NCBI GenBank assembly: GCA_030145365.1
Contig: JAQYVS010000165.1
Location: 1-17,778 of the forward strand
Length of the DNA: 17,778 bases
Reading direction: 5' to 3'
DNA from: Desulfofustis sp.
GTDB taxonomy: Bacteria > Desulfobacterota > Desulfobulbia > Desulfobulbales > Desulfocapsaceae
A program made the translations under genes and the position numbers. This document shows, one piece after another, positions 1-7,264 of this stretch. Numbering within the stretch: position 1 is the first letter of the stretch; every line of letters starts with the position of its first letter. The notes below the pieces were generated by a model. It was not told where the DNA came from and made no database searches. It worked only from the letters and a program-made list of their open reading frames with translations.

Positions 1-252
1 TACACTTAAAAGAGTGTGAATTTAGGTTTAATAACAGAGGTGAAAATCTTTACTTATTATTGTTAAAAATCTTAAGAAATAAACCTCTGTTCTAGTCATG
101 ACCCTTAAAAATAATTATACGACCTTAGCGTGAGACCAACAACCGATATTACTTACGTAACAACAATCAAACATCTGTAATTGTGATATTTTTCTGCTAA
201 GCTGTTTTGGATAACTGGATTTATGAGTTGAGCCGAACCGAAGGAGAAAACC
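1..252. other. AT-rich upstream region of the HU gene
   Basis: No coding sequence is supportable here. The stretch is AT-rich and must carry the HU promoter, but I see no convincing -35/-10 pair. It contains a 9-bp perfect inverted repeat, AACAGAGGT at 33-41 and ACCTCTGTT at 83-91. Two copies of AAAATCTT lie inside the loop (43-50 and 65-72). A short stem (ACACT at 2-6, AGTGT at 13-17) sits at the left edge. The HU ribosome binding site AAGGAG lies at 241-246. Confidence 0.5.
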
Positions 253-525
253 ATGACAAAGTCCGAGTTAATTGAGCAAATTGCTAAAGAAGCAGGCGTA
301 ACCAAAACTGCTGCGAAACAGATTGTTAACTCTTTTCTGAATACTATCTCAAATGAGTTAGTGAAGGAGGATAGCAAGGTTAGGTTGACAGGGTTCGGAA
401 CGTTTTCTACAACTCACCGAAAAGCCAGAAAAGGCAGAAATCCCCAGACTGGTGAAACTATAAAAATTAAGGCGTCCAGTACAGTAAAGTTCAAACCAGG
501 GAAGATACTGAAAGATTCTGTTTGA
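253..525 (+). CDS. hup: HU/IHF-family nucleoid DNA-binding protein
   Basis: Histone-like protein that would bind and bend DNA as a homo- or heterodimer in the nucleoid. The product is 90 residues, the usual HU length. The N-terminal helical dimerisation part starts with MTKSELIEQIAKEAG. The conserved hinge LTGFGTF is at about residues 45-51, and the DNA-gripping arm carries RNPQTGE at about 62-68, with the intercalating proline. The C-terminal KFKPGKILKDSV matches the family. The start is supported by AAGGAG six bases before the ATG. It stands alone, with an AT-rich upstream region and a gap of about 600 bases downstream. I cannot tell HU from IHF with certainty; the lack of IHF-specific length and tail makes HU more likely. 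The gene symbol is generic. Confidence 0.95.
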   Translation: MTKSELIEQIAKEAGVTKTAAKQIVNSFLNTISNELVKEDSKVRLTGFGTFSTTHRKARKGRNPQTGETIKIKASSTVKFKPGKILKDSV

Positions 526-627
526 TGTAACAATTGGTGCTGTGAGTATATTTTCAAGGTCTAGATTAGTACTCCCGACACCAGTCTCAGACTGTTATAA
601 AGTATGATTTTACAGCGGTTATCAATT

Positions 628-964
628 TTATAAAACCATTCGACGTTGTGTACACATCTGCCGAGACCATGATTTACAGGGATCGTAGGCTTCATGGGTA
701 ACGTAGTCCCGGAAGTAAATACATTCTTTGTGAGTCCAGATAAGTACCAGATCATTACACACCCGTTTTCTAATCGCCTGGTTCTCACTGGCAATATCTT
801 GAATCCAGCGACCGGAAAATTCACAGTTTGCCTTTGCATGCGACCGAAGAATGTGTTGTTCTCCGTTGACTTTCGCAATCCACTGCTGGGCAGATTCAAA
901 GCATCCTCTCTCGTCTGCATATGAAACTGTTGCCAGCATGAATAAACCGATGAGGAATCCTCAT
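628..964 (-). pseudogene. Probable frameshifted gene for a secreted Cys-rich protein
   Basis: An open frame starting at ATG 939 encodes 103 residues with six cysteines spread evenly (GC, NC, VC, EC, PC, MC), as in disulfide-bonded periplasmic proteins. Reading upstream in the same frame gives hydrophobic residues FLIGLFMLATVSYA followed by D, a good signal peptide and cleavage site, but a TGA stop precedes them. Removing one G from the GG at 959-960 would join ATG 962-964 to this frame, giving MRFLIGLFMLATVSYA-D. At the other end the frame stops at 628. The neighbouring minus-strand frame continues with CVHNVEWFYK and reaches a stop near 561, which looks like the natural tail after a second shift. 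I do not recognise the family. It may instead be an intact gene with an unusual start, a sequencing error, or chance. The rest of 526-1150 holds no other gene. Confidence 0.35.
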
Positions 965-965
965 C
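949..965. repeat. Perfect 7-bp inverted repeat with 3-bp centre
   Basis: GATGAGG-AAT-CCTCATC is a perfect inverted repeat. It overlaps the presumed original start codon of the decayed cysteine-rich gene, so it could be a translational or operator element. It could also be coincidence: no T-run follows on either strand, so it is not a terminator. Confidence 0.3.
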
Positions 966-1150
966 TCTTCACATTCTCTATTGAGCAAAGAGTTTTCACC
1001 GTTACCGCCTAAATGATCTGATTTGATAAAGTGAGCAACCATAACTTCTTGAACTTACTTTTCTCGATAAGCGATTACCGGACTTGCAATTATCGTTTAA
1101 TTGTTCAATAGTTCGGTCTCGTTGTCCACTTTAGCTATCGGCTTATTAAA

Positions 1151-2284
1151 ATGCGTATCGACCAACCGATAAACAAACAGTTTTTTCTAGATAAACGTCT
1201 GCGTTTTTCTGTTCTGGCGCTGATGGTTATTGCCTTCATGTTCGGCTTTGCCGATCAGGTGTGGGATAAAAATTTTGAGCGGCTTCATATCTTCTTATTT
1301 AATCTCTGCGCCGGCGGATTCACCATCCTCTATCATACCGAAAACAGAGCAGTTCCTTCATTTCGATGCTATCTTTTTCTGGCACTCAGTCTGATCTATG
1401 CACTTTCAGCCTTTTTTCAGATATACTGGGTAGCGGCTGTTATTTCCTTTCTGCTTGGTCTGCTTGTTGAATCAATCCGCATCCGCGCCTTCTCTTTTCT
1501 CCCCCTGGAGTTGTTTGATTCAAAAATATCAGTGGTTGATAAATTTCATCATGCCTCGGTGCTCTGTCTGTCCCTGGGACTATTCATCGCCACCTTTGTG
1601 CTGCTCAATGAAACGTCGCTGCATTGGCTGTCTTATAAACATTTAAGTCTGAATGTTTTTTTTCTTGGATACTCCTTTCCGGTGTCTCTGATCACCATGT
1701 CGGTGATGTTTTCTTTTATCCGAAGAGATATCTCACCGTCATTGCGCTATGTGAAGCAAGCCTTTTTCTGGACGATCAACCTGGGTGTGATCATTTTCTT
1801 TCTGTTCATCATTTTCGAAATGCAGATAGCAAAGTTTGTTATTTCCAACATCCTTTTTCTGACGGTGATTCTGATCTTTTCCTTTTTTCTCCTGTTAGGC
1901 GTCAATATGCAGCAGAAACATTTCCTGCTCTCAGGAATGATTTTTCTGGTATTTACAGGGATTTCCGGGGTCTTCTATATCGAGTTAATGAATTATCCGG
2001 ATCTCTATGAAAAATGGGGCAGACTGTTACTGACCTCTCACGCGTATCTGTCCCTGTATGGCTGGAGTTTGAGTGGTTTACTCATCTTGATCCGCTGGAA
2101 TGACTTCCCGTTAACCTTGAACTCATGGTTAATTATCCTTTTTCATTGGCTGGTGATCGGCATCCTGGCACCACTGGGAAAAACCAATCTGATCGTTGCT
2201 GCTGCTGCACTGATCTCCTATTGCACGTTTCTGCATCTGTACTTTGCAGAAAGATCAGCCGAATCTCTGGGTGATCAGACCTGA
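1151..2284 (+). CDS. Multi-pass (about 12 TM) membrane protein, unknown function
   Basis: A 377-residue very hydrophobic protein. About twelve membrane helices can be counted, the first at roughly residues 18-38 and the last near 345-365, with short polar loops, so it is an inner-membrane protein. I do not recognise a named family. Histidines occur at or beside helices (FHHASVLCLSLG, KHLSLNVFF, and LTSHAYLSLYGWSLSG near residue 297). The last of these resembles the HAHLxLxGW-type motif in 12-TM haem-copper-oxidase-like and NnrS-like proteins. That resemblance is suggestive only, and a haem or metal role is inference. No clear Shine-Dalgarno precedes the ATG at 1151, so the start is provisional. 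The gene is convergent with the MutY-like gene, leaving 22 bases between stops. Confidence 0.8.
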   Translation: MRIDQPINKQFFLDKRLRFSVLALMVIAFMFGFADQVWDKNFERLHIFLFNLCAGGFTILYHTENRAVPSFRCYLFLALSLIYALSAFFQIYWVAAVISFLLGLLVESIRIRAFSFLPLELFDSKISVVDKFHHASVLCLSLGLFIATFVLLNETSLHWLSYKHLSLNVFFLGYSFPVSLITMSVMFSFIRRDISPSLRYVKQAFFWTINLGVIIFFLFIIFEMQIAKFVISNILFLTVILIFSFFLLLGVNMQQKHFLLSGMIFLVFTGISGVFYIELMNYPDLYEKWGRLLLTSHAYLSLYGWSLSGLLILIRWNDFPLTLNSWLIILFHWLVIGILAPLGKTNLIVAAAALISYCTFLHLYFAERSAESLGDQT

Positions 2285-2306
2285 ATCTGTGGAGACCGAG
2301 GTCGTA

Positions 2307-3188
2307 TCATTCCAGAAAAAGAACACCGTCTTTTTCCGTAATGAGTCTTTCACCTTTTAGCGCATCCACCAGGACGCTGATCCGTTCTGCTGGCTCTTTA
2401 AGTATATCAGGAAGACTGGCGGGGGCAAGCCGGTCTGTATCCAGGAGCAGTTGCAGAATTCTGCCACGAAGTTGACGATCCGATCCGGCAAAACGGGACT
2501 GTTTGGTGTAGTGACGGCTCAGACGGTTCAGATTTCCGACCTGCTTTTTCAGCATGACACCATAATCCATCAACCCATAAAACCATTGGCGCGGCTCTGA
2601 TTTGTCGATGGTGCTCTCCACCAGTTTCATGATTTGAGCATCTGTAACATTTGTTTTTTCTGAGAAAAAGAAATGAATAAAAACCGTTCTGATATTGGTT
2701 TCAATAAACGGGAACGCTCTGTTGTAGGCAAACACGCAGATGGATGCCGCCGTCGCTTTGCCGATACCGGGAAAATCTATCAATATTTTAGGCTCATCAG
2801 GCAAGCGGGTGCCAAAATCACTGACAACCAGACGGGCGATGTCGTGCAGGTATTTGGCCCTTCTATTGTATCCCAGGCCTTTCCACAGGGCGAGTACCTC
2901 ACCAAACGAAGCCGATGCCAACTCATTAAACCCAGGGAACTGGCGGATAAAAGCATCAAATTTACTTTCCACGCGAATCGTCTGAGTTTGCTGGAGCATG
3001 ATTTCAGAGACCAGCACCCGATAGGGTGAAATCTGCTGCCTCCAGCTGAATTGTCGTCCCTGGTTGAGATAATAGTCCAGGATTATGGAGCTAAAGACGG
3101 AAAACGTATCCGGGCACGCCCCTTTTTCTTTGTAGAGCTCAGACCAGTTTTGGGCCCCCGCCAGCTCACCGCTCACTTTTCTCTTCAA
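2307..3188 (-). CDS. MutY-like HhH-GPD DNA glycosylase lacking the Fe-S cluster
   Basis: Base-excision-repair glycosylase of the endonuclease III/MutY superfamily, 293 residues. The MutY-type helix SEIMLQQTQT (about 61-70) keeps the glutamate (E62) that in MutY acts on the adenine. The helix-hairpin-helix is DFPGIGKATA (about 138-147). Where MutY has the catalytic aspartate (LDGNVKRV), this protein has IETNIRTV, so glutamate 163 replaces it. After MDYGVML, where MutY carries four cluster cysteines, there are none; the segment reads SRHYTKQSRFAGSDRQLRG. The C-terminus (about 240-293) resembles a small winged helix, not the NUDIX-like 8-oxoG domain of MutY. I recall a noncanonical MutY-like subgroup with the ETN signature, so this is probably a family trait. 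The longest frame begins with TTG at 3188, with GGGGA just upstream. GTG at 3176 is an alternative, and no ATG start is available. It lies 55 bases downstream of gcvH. Confidence 0.85.
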   Translation of the reverse strand: MKRKVSGELAGAQNWSELYKEKGACPDTFSVFSSIILDYYLNQGRQFSWRQQISPYRVLVSEIMLQQTQTIRVESKFDAFIRQFPGFNELASASFGEVLALWKGLGYNRRAKYLHDIARLVVSDFGTRLPDEPKILIDFPGIGKATAASICVFAYNRAFPFIETNIRTVFIHFFFSEKTNVTDAQIMKLVESTIDKSEPRQWFYGLMDYGVMLKKQVGNLNRLSRHYTKQSRFAGSDRQLRGRILQLLLDTDRLAPASLPDILKEPAERISVLVDALKGERLITEKDGVLFLE

Positions 3189-3243
3189 CGTATCCCCATG
3201 ACAAACAGCAGAACTCGGATTAATACAACCTGAGAAGCTGAGA

Positions 3244-3639
3244 TCATCCTTTCAAGAGGTCAAGATAATCGTCGCTGCTGAGCATTTCATCATACTGATC
3301 CATATCAGACGGACGTATCTCAACGATCCAGTTTGAATATGGGTCTTCGTTAAGCAGTTCCGGGGCATCTTCCAACTCGCTGTTCACAGCAATTATTTCG
3401 CCGCCAATAGGCAGATAGAGCTCGGAAACAGCTTTTACTGACTCAAGAGTTCCAAATTCTTCCCCCCGGTCAAAGCTGCTTCCGGGTTCAGGCAGTTCAA
3501 CAAAAACGATATCTCCCAACTGATCCTGAGCATAATCGCTGATGCCTATTTTGATTGTGTCACCGTCTTTTGCTGCCCATTCGTGGTCTTTGCTGTAGTA
3601 AATGCCTGCCGGTAAATTCAGCTCATCAATCTCTTTCAT
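3244..3639 (-). CDS. gcvH: Glycine cleavage system H protein (lipoyl carrier)
   Basis: Lipoyl-bearing shuttle protein that carries the aminomethyl group from P-protein to T-protein in glycine cleavage. It has 131 residues, the normal length. The lipoylation site is GTLESVKAVSELYLP, with Lys69 as acceptor. Upstream DHEWAAKDGDTIKIGISDYAQDQLGDIVFVELP is the typical H-protein start, and the acidic C-terminus with the YSNW motif also fits. I chose the ATG at 3639 because GGGGGAG lies directly before it; an in-frame ATG at 3651 would add four residues with a poorer ribosome binding site. No gcvT, gcvP, lipoate ligase or serine hydroxymethyltransferase gene is nearby, so this is an orphan copy. It could serve a distant gcv operon or a different lipoylation role. 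It may be cotranscribed with the MutY-like gene. Confidence 0.93.
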   Translation of the reverse strand: MKEIDELNLPAGIYYSKDHEWAAKDGDTIKIGISDYAQDQLGDIVFVELPEPGSSFDRGEEFGTLESVKAVSELYLPIGGEIIAVNSELEDAPELLNEDPYSNWIVEIRPSDMDQYDEMLSSDDYLDLLKG

Positions 3640-3651
3640 GGTCTCCCCCAT

Positions 3652-3954
3652 TGTCTATCTTTCTTCTCACCCACTCGGAGCGTACCTCAAATTATCAAAA
3701 TGATACCATGGCCCGGGGTGTTCAAACAACTCTCAGTTTTTATTGTATCGCAAATCAGTTGGGCGGTGATTGGAAAAATGTCCCATTGCCATCAATACTC
3801 ATCACCTTCAGTACTGAACGTTATGGGTAAATCTTCGGGTAATCGTCGTGCCATGCTCTGTCTCCGATTGATAACAAAGTGTTGATGATAATCGGAAAAC
3901 GAATTATTTACATTGATGCGGGCTCTACTCACCATGTGCTATCAGTAACTGGAT
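3652..3954. other. Divergent intergenic region gcvH / HEAT protein
   Basis: No credible gene. It should hold promoters for gcvH (-) and the HEAT-repeat gene (+). A 13-bp palindrome, TATCA-AAA-TGATA (3693-3705), lies about 55 bases upstream of the gcvH start and could be an operator or a promoter element. No clear -35/-10 pair stands out. Confidence 0.4.
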
Positions 3955-4344
3955 ATGAAGAATGTAATCGATACAGAACTATTACAGGTTATCAAGGATT
4001 TCCTGGAAATGGGACATGTGGATAACATTGTCGCCATGTTTTACCGTGAACCACATTATCTTAAATGGACGGCAAAGGTTCTGGATGATGAGCGTTTTAA
4101 TGTGCGGCTGGGTGTCTCGGTTTTATTTGAAGAATTATCATCCCGCCATGCAGAACACCTCGATCTGGCCATACCCGGACTTCTGGAATTGCTTCATGAC
4201 GATCGGCCACTCATTCGAGGTGAGGCCCTCAGCGTACTGGCCATAATCGACGGTCCAGATCTACGCAGCCATACCGAAGAAATGCTCAAGGACCAGGATC
4301 CGCAGGTTAGAGAAATTGCAGTTGATATAATCGAATCAATGTAA
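3955..4344 (+). CDS. Small HEAT-repeat protein
   Basis: A 129-residue soluble protein made of short paired helices typical of HEAT/PBS-lyase-like repeats. Visible repeat cores are KWTAKVLDDERFNVRLGVSVLFEEL (written here as one region, about residues 38-62), LAIPGLLELLHDDRPLIRGEALSVL (about 77-101) and EEMLKDQDPQVREIAVDIIESM at the end. Each has the D-x-x-V/L-R helix-turn pattern. Such proteins are scaffolds for protein-protein contacts and the partner cannot be deduced. There is no signal peptide or membrane segment, so it is cytoplasmic. The ribosome binding site before the ATG is weak. The gene is convergent with xylB, 25 bases apart, and does not appear to belong to the xylose module. Confidence 0.82.
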   Translation: MKNVIDTELLQVIKDFLEMGHVDNIVAMFYREPHYLKWTAKVLDDERFNVRLGVSVLFEELSSRHAEHLDLAIPGLLELLHDDRPLIRGEALSVLAIIDGPDLRSHTEEMLKDQDPQVREIAVDIIESM

Positions 4345-4369
4345 ACGATGGAAGAATTTCAAAATCAAG

Positions 4370-5878
4370 CTAAGGGTACACGGCTCTGAGCGCTTTATCA
4401 TATGCCAGGTAGTTCCGGTAGCATTCATCATAGAATAGTGTGCTGGAGCTCCCAGGACCAGATCTGCTGGTTTCATCAAGCCTGACAAAATTACTGGTAA
4501 TCTCTTCAATGGATGTTTTTTTACCGGCCGCCGATTCAGCACACCAGAGTGCCTGCAGTGCAGCCCCCGTTGCCCCTGCTTCTTCCTGCTCAAGACAGAC
4601 GACTTCACAATTGAAGATATCGGCAACGAGCTGCCGCCAGAGCCCACTTTTGGCACCTCCGCCGGTGAGTCTGATCTCATTGGGCTCGATACCGTTTCTT
4701 TTGATGACATCAAGCCCGTACCTCAGCCCAAAGGTTGCCCCTTCCATTGCCGCCCGGCACATAGTCTCGGGCCTCATGTTCAAACCGGTCATCCCGGACA
4801 AAGTTGCCGTTGCTGAAGGCAGCGGCGGTGTACGCTCACCGTTAAAATAGGGAAGCAGAATCAACCCTTCAGCACCGGGTTCAACTGAGGCAGCCATTCG
4901 ATTCATCTGCCCAAGCTCAAGGTTGAGCAGCGAGCGAACCAGTTCGGTCGCCACGGTAACATTCATCGTACAAACAAGCGGCAGCCAGCCCCCAGTTGAA
5001 GAACAAAATGCGGCCAGCTCACCGGTTCCATCCACAACCGGTTCATCGGAATAAGCATAGATGGTGCCTGACGTACCCAGGCTTGCAGTTACTGCACCCT
5101 GCACCACATTACCCGTGCCAATGGCGGCCATCATATTGTCCCCGCCGCCCGAGGATACAAGAACGTCAGCAGGTAGACCGAAGAGCTGACTGATTTCTTT
5201 TCTCATCACCCCTGCAGGCTCATGTGCTTGCCTAAATTCAGGCAGACAATCCATGAGTTTTCCTGAAGGATCAATGGCGGAAAGTAATGCCTCCGACCAG
5301 CGGCGCTTTTTCACGTCAAAATAAGCGGTTCCGGATGCATCACCAAATTCGGTCGTCCGGTTGCCGGTTAACCAGTAGTTGATATAATCGTGGGGCAACA
5401 GCACGGTGGCAAGCTGCTCGTAATTCAGTGGCTCATGTTCCAGTAGCCAGAGTATTTTGGCAGCGGTGAATCCAGCCGCCACCTGGTTGCCGATCGCCTC
5501 AAGAACCTGTTGCTGTCCACCCATTCGCCGACTGATGGTCTCGCATTGGGGTACGGTCTCAGTATCACACCATAATTTTGCAGGCCTGATCACCTGACCC
5601 GCTTCGTTTAGTGCCACCATTCCATGCTGTTGCCCGGAAACACCGATTGCCCTGACAGAAGCAGGTTTCACAGCGGGATTGGCAAGCAAATCAGTAAGGA
5701 CTTCTGTGCAGGCTGAGAGCCAGCTCTCTGGGTGCTGCTCCCGGCCCCCTTTATCGTTTTCGATCAGTTCATATCCGTGATAGCTTTCAGCCACAACCCC
5801 ACCTGATTGCTCGCTGATTACAACACCCTTGGTTCCCTGGGTACCGCTGTCTATCCCGATAAATGTAGAGTCGGACAT
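4370..5878 (-). CDS. xylB: Xylulokinase (FGGY family)
   Basis: Phosphorylates D-xylulose to D-xylulose-5-phosphate with ATP in the cytoplasm, the second step of the isomerase pathway. The product is 502 residues, slightly longer than E. coli XylB. The N-terminal FGGY phosphate motif is GIDSGTQGTKG (about 8-18). The sugar-binding loop is SGQQHGMV (about 81-88). The catalytic aspartate lies in SGGGDNMMAAIGTG (D247). C-terminal ATP-site features are FNGERTPPLP and LTGGGAKSGLWRQLVADIF. The frame also opens at TTG 5896, but ATG 5878 fits the family N-terminus (MSDSTFIGIDSG), so I prefer it. It follows xylA with 37 bases between, consistent with a xylR-xylA-xylB transcript. Specificity for xylulose is inferred mainly from the adjacent xylA; FGGY kinases overlap in sequence. 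Confidence 0.93.
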   Translation of the reverse strand: MSDSTFIGIDSGTQGTKGVVISEQSGGVVAESYHGYELIENDKGGREQHPESWLSACTEVLTDLLANPAVKPASVRAIGVSGQQHGMVALNEAGQVIRPAKLWCDTETVPQCETISRRMGGQQQVLEAIGNQVAAGFTAAKILWLLEHEPLNYEQLATVLLPHDYINYWLTGNRTTEFGDASGTAYFDVKKRRWSEALLSAIDPSGKLMDCLPEFRQAHEPAGVMRKEISQLFGLPADVLVSSGGGDNMMAAIGTGNVVQGAVTASLGTSGTIYAYSDEPVVDGTGELAAFCSSTGGWLPLVCTMNVTVATELVRSLLNLELGQMNRMAASVEPGAEGLILLPYFNGERTPPLPSATATLSGMTGLNMRPETMCRAAMEGATFGLRYGLDVIKRNGIEPNEIRLTGGGAKSGLWRQLVADIFNCEVVCLEQEEAGATGAALQALWCAESAAGKKTSIEEITSNFVRLDETSRSGPGSSSTLFYDECYRNYLAYDKALRAVYP

Positions 5879-5915
5879 AATGGTATTCTCAATCAAGTAG
5901 TTGTTATTGAGTTTT

Positions 5916-7223
5916 TCAGATAAAGGTGTTCAGGATGTTTTCCAAATACTCCTGTCTGCCGCTGGGGACCACCGGTTCACCATGTGTTTTGATATATTCT
6001 TCACATGTGTCCAGACTCGATTGACCAGCCAGAACCGCAGCGCCACCATCAGCCCATGATTGGTAGCGTTGTTCTTTAAAATCCTCCAGAAATCCATCTT
6101 CAATAATGTTTGCGGCGATTACCAGTCCGCGGGCAAAAGCGTCCATACCCCCTATATGGGCATAAAATAGATCGATGGGCTCAAAGGATGCGCGCCTGAC
6201 CTTGGCATCAAAATTCATTCCGCCTGATCCGAGCCCTCCAGCCGACAATACTTCCAGCATTGCATACACCGCCGAGTAGAGGTCAGTCGGGAATTGATCC
6301 GTATCCCAACCCAGTAATGGATCGCCCCGGTTTACATCCATACTGCCCAGTTTTCCGGCAGCGGCAGCCACCGTGAGTTCATGTTCAAACGTATGCCCGG
6401 CCAGGGTCGCGTGGTTGGCCTCGATATTTAATTTAAAATGATCAATGAGATCATAGGTCTGGAGAAAATTAAGAATGGTTGCAGAATCAAAATCATACTG
6501 ATGCTTGGTCGGCTCTTTTGGTTTTGGTTCAATGAGAAACTGTCCGGTAAAGCCGATTTCTTTTGCATAGTCAACACACATCGAAAAGAACGCTGCCATC
6601 TGATCCTGTTCCTGCTTCAATCTGGTATTGAGCAACGTCTCGTAACCTTCCCGACCGCCCCAGAACACATAATTCTCACCACCAAGTTCCCTGGTGGCGC
6701 TCATCGCATGTTTAACCTGGGCAGCAGCGTAGGCAAAGACATGGAAATCAGGATTGGTTCCCGCCCCGTGGGCATAGCGAGGGTTAGAAAATAAATTGGC
6801 AGTTCCCCACAGCAGTTTAATGCCGGTCTGTTTCTGCAGATCGGCCGCATGGGTCACCATCTGTTCAAGATTATCGCAGGATTCGGAAAAGCTCGCTCCT
6901 TCCGGAGCAAGATCGCGATCGTGAAAACAATAATAGGAAACACCGAGTTTAGAAACAAACTCAAAGGCCGCATCGCAGGTTGCCCGTGCCCGATCCATCG
7001 GATCACTAAACCCATTCCAGGCTCGATCCATAGTGCCTTCACCAAACGGGTCACCACCCTGGTTTTTCAGGGTATGCCAATAGGCTACTGCAAATCGTAA
7101 ATGTTCCTCCATGGATTTACCCAGCACGCTTTGAGTTGGATTGTACCACTTAAACGCCAGAGGGTTTTTTGAGTCCCTTCCCTCAAAGATTATTTTTGTA
7201 ACTTCTGGAAAATAGTCAGCCAT
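5916..7223 (-). CDS. xylA: Xylose isomerase (class II)
   Basis: Interconverts D-xylose and D-xylulose using two divalent metals. With the start at ATG 7223 the product has 435 residues, close to E. coli XylA, and the active-site numbering coincides with E. coli: His101 and Asp104 in FHDRD, Glu232 and Lys234 in FLIEPKPKEP, Glu268 and His271 in NIEANHATLAGH, Asp296 in SMDVNRGD, Asp307 and Asp309 in GWDTDQFP, Asp339 in NFDAKVRR. All catalytic and metal ligands are present, so it should be active. An in-frame ATG lies six bases upstream (7229), but AGGAG is only two bases from it and eight bases from the chosen ATG, which settles the start. It sits 41 bases downstream of the ROK regulator and upstream of xylB. 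Confidence 0.97.
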   Translation of the reverse strand: MADYFPEVTKIIFEGRDSKNPLAFKWYNPTQSVLGKSMEEHLRFAVAYWHTLKNQGGDPFGEGTMDRAWNGFSDPMDRARATCDAAFEFVSKLGVSYYCFHDRDLAPEGASFSESCDNLEQMVTHAADLQKQTGIKLLWGTANLFSNPRYAHGAGTNPDFHVFAYAAAQVKHAMSATRELGGENYVFWGGREGYETLLNTRLKQEQDQMAAFFSMCVDYAKEIGFTGQFLIEPKPKEPTKHQYDFDSATILNFLQTYDLIDHFKLNIEANHATLAGHTFEHELTVAAAAGKLGSMDVNRGDPLLGWDTDQFPTDLYSAVYAMLEVLSAGGLGSGGMNFDAKVRRASFEPIDLFYAHIGGMDAFARGLVIAANIIEDGFLEDFKEQRYQSWADGGAAVLAGQSSLDTCEEYIKTHGEPVVPSGRQEYLENILNTFI

Positions 7224-7264
7224 ACTCATTTCTCCTGGTAAATTTATCTATTTAAATTAGATCC

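Noticed and set aside
582..594. CAGTCT-C-AGACTG palindrome as an HU terminator
   Set aside because: No T-run follows and the one-base centre leaves only a four-pair stem.
694..924. 76-codon plus-strand open frame
   Set aside because: It is antisense to the better-supported cysteine-rich frame, has no ribosome binding site and no recognisable protein features.
2294..2303. GACC-GA-GGTC between convergent genes as a bidirectional terminator
   Set aside because: Four-pair stem with a two-base loop and no T-run.
3700..3885. Short plus-strand open frame in the gcvH/HEAT spacer
   Set aside because: Unconvincing composition and no ribosome binding site; the spacer is better explained as a divergent promoter region.
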